Shown here: piece after piece, positions 59,286 to 64,000 of the stretch
Layout of the letters: the number at the start of each line of letters is the position of its first letter
Numbering within the stretch: position 1 is the first letter of the stretch
From: Ganoderma boninense
Lineage: Eukaryota > Basidiomycota > Agaricomycetes > Polyporales > Polyporaceae
NCBI GenBank assembly: GCA_002900995.3
Contig: CM035306.1
Coordinates: 3,754,100 to 3,818,099 of the forward strand
Length of the DNA stretch: 64,000 nucleotides
Reading direction: 5' to 3'
The notes under the pieces: generated by a model
Databases searched by the model: none
What the model saw: only the letters and a program-made list of their open reading frames with translations
What the model was told of the DNA's origin: nothing
Made by a program: the position numbers and the translations under genes

Positions 59286-62200
59286 ATGGATGCTCTCCGA
59301 GTAACTAAGGTGCGTAGCTCTTGTCTAACCCTCGGCTTCATGCTGATGTTTACCTGATCAGGTGGAGGAAGTGTTGTGCTCCAAGGCTGGAAGCACATCC
59401 TCCGGTATCTTGCACCTCACCGCTCACCATGCCATCTTTCATTTCGACGAAGAGGGAAGGGAGGAGATGTGGGTCAGTCCAGTTCTATGCTTATACAAAC
59501 GTGGATTAACTGGAATTCCGGCATTGCTCTCACCGCCGCCTCTAGACCCCATACCCTCTCATCTCGCTGGTCTCCCGGATGCCCATGACGATATACGGAC
59601 GTTGTCCACTCACGCTACACACCCGGACATTCGAGACAGTCTTCCTATCCTTTACGACGGAGAAGGACGCTATAGACGTTTTCGAGAGTGTGAAGGAGCT
59701 CACGGTCACCAGTGAGTAATCATCTCTTTGTCCCCGCCGCCCAAACACCGTTGTCCTCCCTTCTATCTCTGTGCCTAACACTGTCTTTGCAAAGCCTCGG
59801 TTTCCCAACTCTATGCATTCTTCTATGTTCCCAATCCACCCTTTGCCGTCTCTAATGGATGGTCAATATACTCTCCCCGTGAAGAGTTCGGCCGAATGGG
59901 GGTGGGCACCCGTTCTAAAGCATGGCGGTTCACCGACATAAACAAAGATTACTCTGTGCGTCACCACTGCTGCGGCTGCGTCTCCTCGTGCTATGTGAAT
60001 AATGGTCCGACCGACACAGTTCTCCCCGACCTACCCTGCGCGGTTAGTCGTTCCGACACGCATAAGCGATACTACCCTCCAATATGCGGTTAAGTTCCGA
60101 AGCAAGGGGCGACTGCCGGTCCTGACATACCTGCATTGGGCGAACTTCGTATGTTCTTCCGCATGTCCCGGACAGCGACAGGCCTGAAACATCGCGCTTT
60201 CCTGTATTACAGGGGTCCATCACGCGGTCCAGTCAGCCAATGGTCGGCCTGACAAACAACCGCTCAATCCAGGACGAGAAGCTCATCGAGACCATCTTCC
60301 AAACGCACCACAACCCAGACTCCAGGGTGAGCGCAGGGCCCGTATACGGCGCAACTGCGACGAACCTCATCATCGACGCGCGGCCCACGACGAACGCCAT
60401 GGCGAACACGGCGAAGGGCGCGGGCACGGAGAATATGGACCATTACAAAGATGCGAAGAAGGCGTACCTTGGCATTGACCATATCCACACCATGCGCGAG
60501 TCGCTCAACAAGGTCGTCGAGGCGCTGCGCGCCACGGAGATTCTGCAGGCCGCAGGCATGACTGCAACAGACGGAGGGGAGGACGAGCTGCCGCTCGCCC
60601 CGCCCGTGCTGGACAGACAGGCGCTGCGTCGGTCGGGCTGGCTGCGGCACATCGCCGCCATCCTCGAGGGCACGCTACTGATTGTCCGGAACGTGCACGT
60701 CAACTCGTCGCATGTGCTCATACATTGCTCGGACGGGATGGGATCGCACGGCGCAGCTGTCGTCGCTCGCTCAGCTCTGCCTGGATCCGTTCTACCGGAC
60801 GCAGAAGGGCTTCGCGGTCCTCGTGGAGAAGGACTGGCTCGCGTTCGGACACAAGTTCCTCGATCGCTGCGGGCACCTCTCGTCTGAGAAGTTCTTCCTG
60901 GCCCCCGTGGAGAACGCAGGCTCGGGCGGGGGTGCCGAGGCCGCGCAGGCGTTCCTGGCGTCCGTGCAGAACCGGTTCGCGTCACAGCACCACATCAAGG
61001 AGACGAGCCCGGTGTTCCACCAGTTCCTGGAGAGCGTCCGGCAGGTGCAGCGGCAGTACCCCGAGCGGTTCGAGTTCAACGAGCGGTTCCTCCGCCAGCT
61101 GCATCATCACCTCTACTCGTGCCAGTTTGGCTCTTTTCTCGTGAACTCGGAGCGGGAACGTCGGATGGGAGAAGGTGGCCAGCCCCCGGTCGTTGACCGC
61201 ACGATCAGCGTGTGGGACTACTTCAACTCGCCTTCGGAGATCGAGCTGAACAAGAACCCGCTGTACGACCCGGGCTTGGACGATCCTGCCAACAGGATGC
61301 CGAAGGCTGATATGGGCGTGCTGATGCCGAGACCCAAGGACGTGCGGTTCTGGCATGAACTGTACGGACGGACAGACGAGGAGATGAACGGGAAGTTTGT
61401 CCTCAAGCAGACCGTCGAGGAGCCGGAGCTCGCGGGCCCGATAACGTCGGGCAGTGAAGATCCTGCATTGGAGCAGTCCAGGAATGCCTCACTGTATCTT
61501 CGCCTACTCCTCCGCCGCAGCCTGCAGCCGCTCCGCAACTGAACATCCCAACACCCCAATCAATAGCACGCTTCCTGCAGAGAGGCAACTCGCCATTGCC
61601 CGCAACCAACACGGCTTCCTCGTCCACGTCCCCCGGAGACTCGCCTTCCACCCCTGAAACCAAGAGAATAAGGAGGGAGAGTCTACAGCCACCGTCTTCA
61701 CCCGGCGCGTCTTCGTCTTCGATTAGTCTCGCACCTCCACGCACCCCGTCGCCCAGCGTACGCGTAGCCCGCTCTGCTTCGCCGCGTACAGGTCTTCCTT
61801 CCGGCCAAAACGCCGGCGACCTGATTTTCTAGCGGAGGAATGCGCTCATTATGGGGCAAGGTGTCGTCCAACGCGACTGCCGCATTCTCTGCAGCGCAGG
61901 ACGCGTACGCTGGTCTGGCGAAGGATATTAAGGGCCTATCGCTGGCCGGCGACGGAAGTGACTCAGGACGCGGCGGCGAGCTCAAGTCGCGAGATGAGAT
62001 CAACGCATGGGGCAGGGGCGAAGACGGCGACAGTCGACCCTCCTCGCCGCATCGCCAGCCAGGCTCTCCTCGCGCCTACACCTACTCGTCGGGAAACACG
62101 ATCAACCCTTGGACAGCGTCGACGTCGCGACCAGCCATCCCGTCGATGTACATGGACAACCCGTGGGGCTCAGTTCGGACGCCGGACCGCGACGCGCGCC

Positions 62201-62505
62201 CGATGCCGTTCGTGCCTCAGGCGACCAGTCCGCTGCCAGCAGACCCAAACGTCGCGCTGCCTATCGCCTTCCCACACTCACGTAGCAATACAGCAACACA
62301 GTCCCAAGTTACACCTGGCGGCGCCCGCTCGTCATGGGTTCCCGCAAATACAAATAGCCCGACTGGAGAGACGGTCGCAGGTGCGAACGTTATCGCGGAT
62401 ATGGAGAGGCGGGAAGGTCCTTCAGCTTCTCCTGCGCCGCCGGCACAATCACCTGAAGCAGCGTCGGCTTCGTCGGATCCGTTGGGTGTTGGCGTGTGGT
62501 CATAG
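59286..62505 (+). CDS. YMR1: Myotubularin-type phosphoinositide 3-phosphatase (Ymr1-like)
   Basis: Removes the 3-phosphate from PI3P and PI(3,5)P2 on endosomal and vacuolar membranes. It starts MDALRVTK (59286). The GRAM-like PH domain has VEEVLCSKAGSTSSGILHLT and AIFHFDEEGREEMW. Next come QLYAFFYVPNPPFAVSNGWS, YSPREEFGRMGVGTRSKAWR, YAVKFRSKGRLPVLTYLHWA, GSITRSSQPMVGLTNNRSIQ and DHIHTMRESLNKVVEALRA. The active-site loop should read HCSDGWDRTAQ, with Cys and Arg of CX5R. An extra base at 60735-60738 breaks the frame exactly there, and the catalytic domain continues in another frame: LAQLCLDPFYRTQKGFAVLV, DRCGHLSSEKFFLAPVEN. A second shift near 61480 precedes a Pro/Ser-rich tail, and an intron near 61800 leads to LWGKVSSNATAAFSAAQDAY, ending at 62505. 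Identity is certain; the tail structure is uncertain. Confidence 0.9.
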
Positions 62506-62887
62506 CAGGAGGAGTGACAAAAGACCACCGTAGGATCTGGTATATAGAGCGCCTTGGCCGCGGTGTGACTCCATAGATTGCAACGGAGGGCGCAATGATT
62601 GTAGGATAAGTACTCATTCGGAGTCGATCGTACGATTATGGTACGATGTGCGCGTAAGTAAATAAGTAGGCTGCCAGCGTATGTAAGATCAACATGTCGG
62701 GTGTGCGCAAACGTGCAGTCTGCTGAATGGTTGGCTCGGGCTGCCGCGACGGTGGATGGCGTGCTGCGCGGTGGCCGGGGTCCGCCGGTCGTCAAATTTA
62801 TACCAGATCGTGCAATGGCTGGCTTACTTCGCACCCACCCTTTCCTTCCCCTCCTCCTCGTCCCGCCCGTCGTCGTCTCCTCCAGCC
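62506..62887. promoter_or_regulatory. SAM synthetase promoter region
   Basis: A 382-bp spacer between tandem plus-strand genes. A tttatacc run near 62797 may be a TATA element, about 90 bp before the ATG. Confidence 0.5.
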
Positions 62888-64000
62888 ATGTCTGCCAACG
62901 GCCACGCGAACGGCTCTGCCCACAGCGCCCTTGCGCCCGGCCACTTCCTCTTTACGTCTGAGTCTGTTGGTGAGGGCCACCCAGGTGAGTCACCCCTTCA
63001 AATTCAAACACAGCATGTTTTCGTGCTCACGACGATCATCCGTGACCTTTCTCAGACAAGATCTGCGACCAGGTCTCCGACGCCATCCTCGATGCCTGCT
63101 TGGCCGAGGACCCGTTCTCAAAGGTCGCTTGCGAGACCGCGTCGAAGACGGGTATGATCATGGTCTTCGGTGAAATCACCACCAAGGCCAAGCTCGACTA
63201 CCAAAAGGTCATCCGCGACACGATCAAGCAGATTGGCTACGACGACTCGTCCAAGGGCTTCGACTACAAGACCTGCAACATCCTCGTCGCCATTGAGCAG
63301 CAGTCGCCCGACATCGCGCAGGGCCTCGACCACGGCTCGCTCGAGAGCATCGGCGCCGGCGACCAGGGTATCATGTTCGGTTATGCGACGGACGAGACGC
63401 CCGAGTACATGCCCCTCACCATCGTCCTCGCGCACAAGCTCAACGCCGCGATGGCGGCTGCCCGCCGCTCGGGCGAGCTCGGCTGGCTCCGCCCGGACTC
63501 GAAGACGCAGGTGACGGTCGAGTACAAGAAGGACGGCGGTGCGACGATCCCCCTCCGCGTCGACACCATCGTCGTCTCCACCCAGCACGCAGAGGAGATC
63601 AGCACCGAGGACCTCCGCAAGGAGCTCCTGGAGAAGGTTCATCAAGAAGGTCATCCCCGCAAACCTCCTCGATGACCGCACCATCTACCACATCCAGCCC
63701 TCGGGCCGTTTCGTCATCGGTGGCCCCCAGGGTGACGCTGGTCTTACCGGCCGTAAGATCATCGTCGACACCTACGGCGGCTGGGGAGCGCACGGTGGAG
63801 GTGCCTTCTCGGGCAAGGACTGGTCCAAGGTCGACCGTTCTGCTGCCTACACTGCCCGCTGGATCGCCAAGTCGCTCGTCGCGGGCGGTCTTGCGCGCCG
63901 CGCGCTCGTCCAGCTCTCGTACGCCATCGGTGTCGCGGAGCCCCTTTCGATCCACGTCGACACCTACGGCACGGGCAAGAAGTCGGACGAGGAACTCGTT
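62888..64000 (+). CDS. sam1: S-adenosylmethionine synthetase (5' part, runs off the window)
   Basis: Makes SAM from methionine and ATP. It starts [20 protein letters not shown]. An intron (gtgagt...ctcag) splits the substrate motif [21 protein letters not shown]. Next come [40 protein letters not shown] (the conserved GAGDQG loop), [38 protein letters not shown] and, after a frame break, [60 protein letters not shown] and [20 protein letters not shown]. The break is one extra T at 63638-63639; removing it restores the expected VIKKVIP. SAM synthesis is essential, so this is most likely a sequence error. The last about 40 codons lie beyond 64000. Confidence 0.96.

Overview
The window looks like nuclear DNA of a filamentous basidiomycete, most likely an Agaricomycete. 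Genes are dense, GC-rich and cut by many introns of about 45-70 nt with GT...AG (occasionally GC...AG) borders. Many neighbours are divergent pairs. Every recognisable product is a typical fungal protein. No rRNA, tRNA, CRISPR or prokaryotic feature was found. Placement below class level is not possible from the sequence alone.

Layout. 0-5 kb: RPN8 (-), divergent from a TPR-MYND protein (+), then a small unrecognised gene (-). 6-13 kb: an MFS monocarboxylate-permease-like carrier (-) and a long coiled-coil gene (-). 13-22 kb: a housekeeping block with a USP10/Ubp3-type deubiquitinase (+), the Pmt2 O-mannosyltransferase (-) and fibrillarin (-). 22-31 kb: three tandem MFS carriers (+) of the same family as the 6 kb one, duplicated together with their promoters. 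32-35 kb: a ToxD-type quinone/enoyl reductase (+), a second copy of the small unrecognised gene (+) and mitoribosomal protein mL54 (+). 36-43 kb: the ribosome-quality-control ligase Hel2/ZNF598 (-), divergent from a SAM-dependent methyltransferase (+) that carries a TA-flanked MITE. 45-51 kb: three more reductase copies (-), one of them an internally deleted pseudogene. 51-54 kb: an anion:cation symporter of the allantoate-permease family (-). 54-59 kb: gene-poor, with one orphan exon. 59-64 kb: a myotubularin-type phosphoinositide phosphatase (+) and S-adenosylmethionine synthetase (+), which runs off the window end.

The 22-50 kb interval is the accessory part. Carriers for small organic acids and NAD(P)H-dependent reductases have multiplied there by tandem and inverted duplication, with promoter regions copied along. 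That is compatible with uptake and reduction of carbonyl or carboxylic substrates, but the link is inference. The most novel items are a pair of paralogous genes (about 163 and 168 aa) of a family I do not recognise, which share a four-exon structure, and a 384-bp MITE whose end can act as a splice donor.

Quality caution. Several genes, including essential ones (RPN8, SAM synthetase), contain single-base frameshifts, some at homopolymers. The simplest reading is residual indel error in a draft assembly. Apparent breaks in other genes of this window should be judged in that light.
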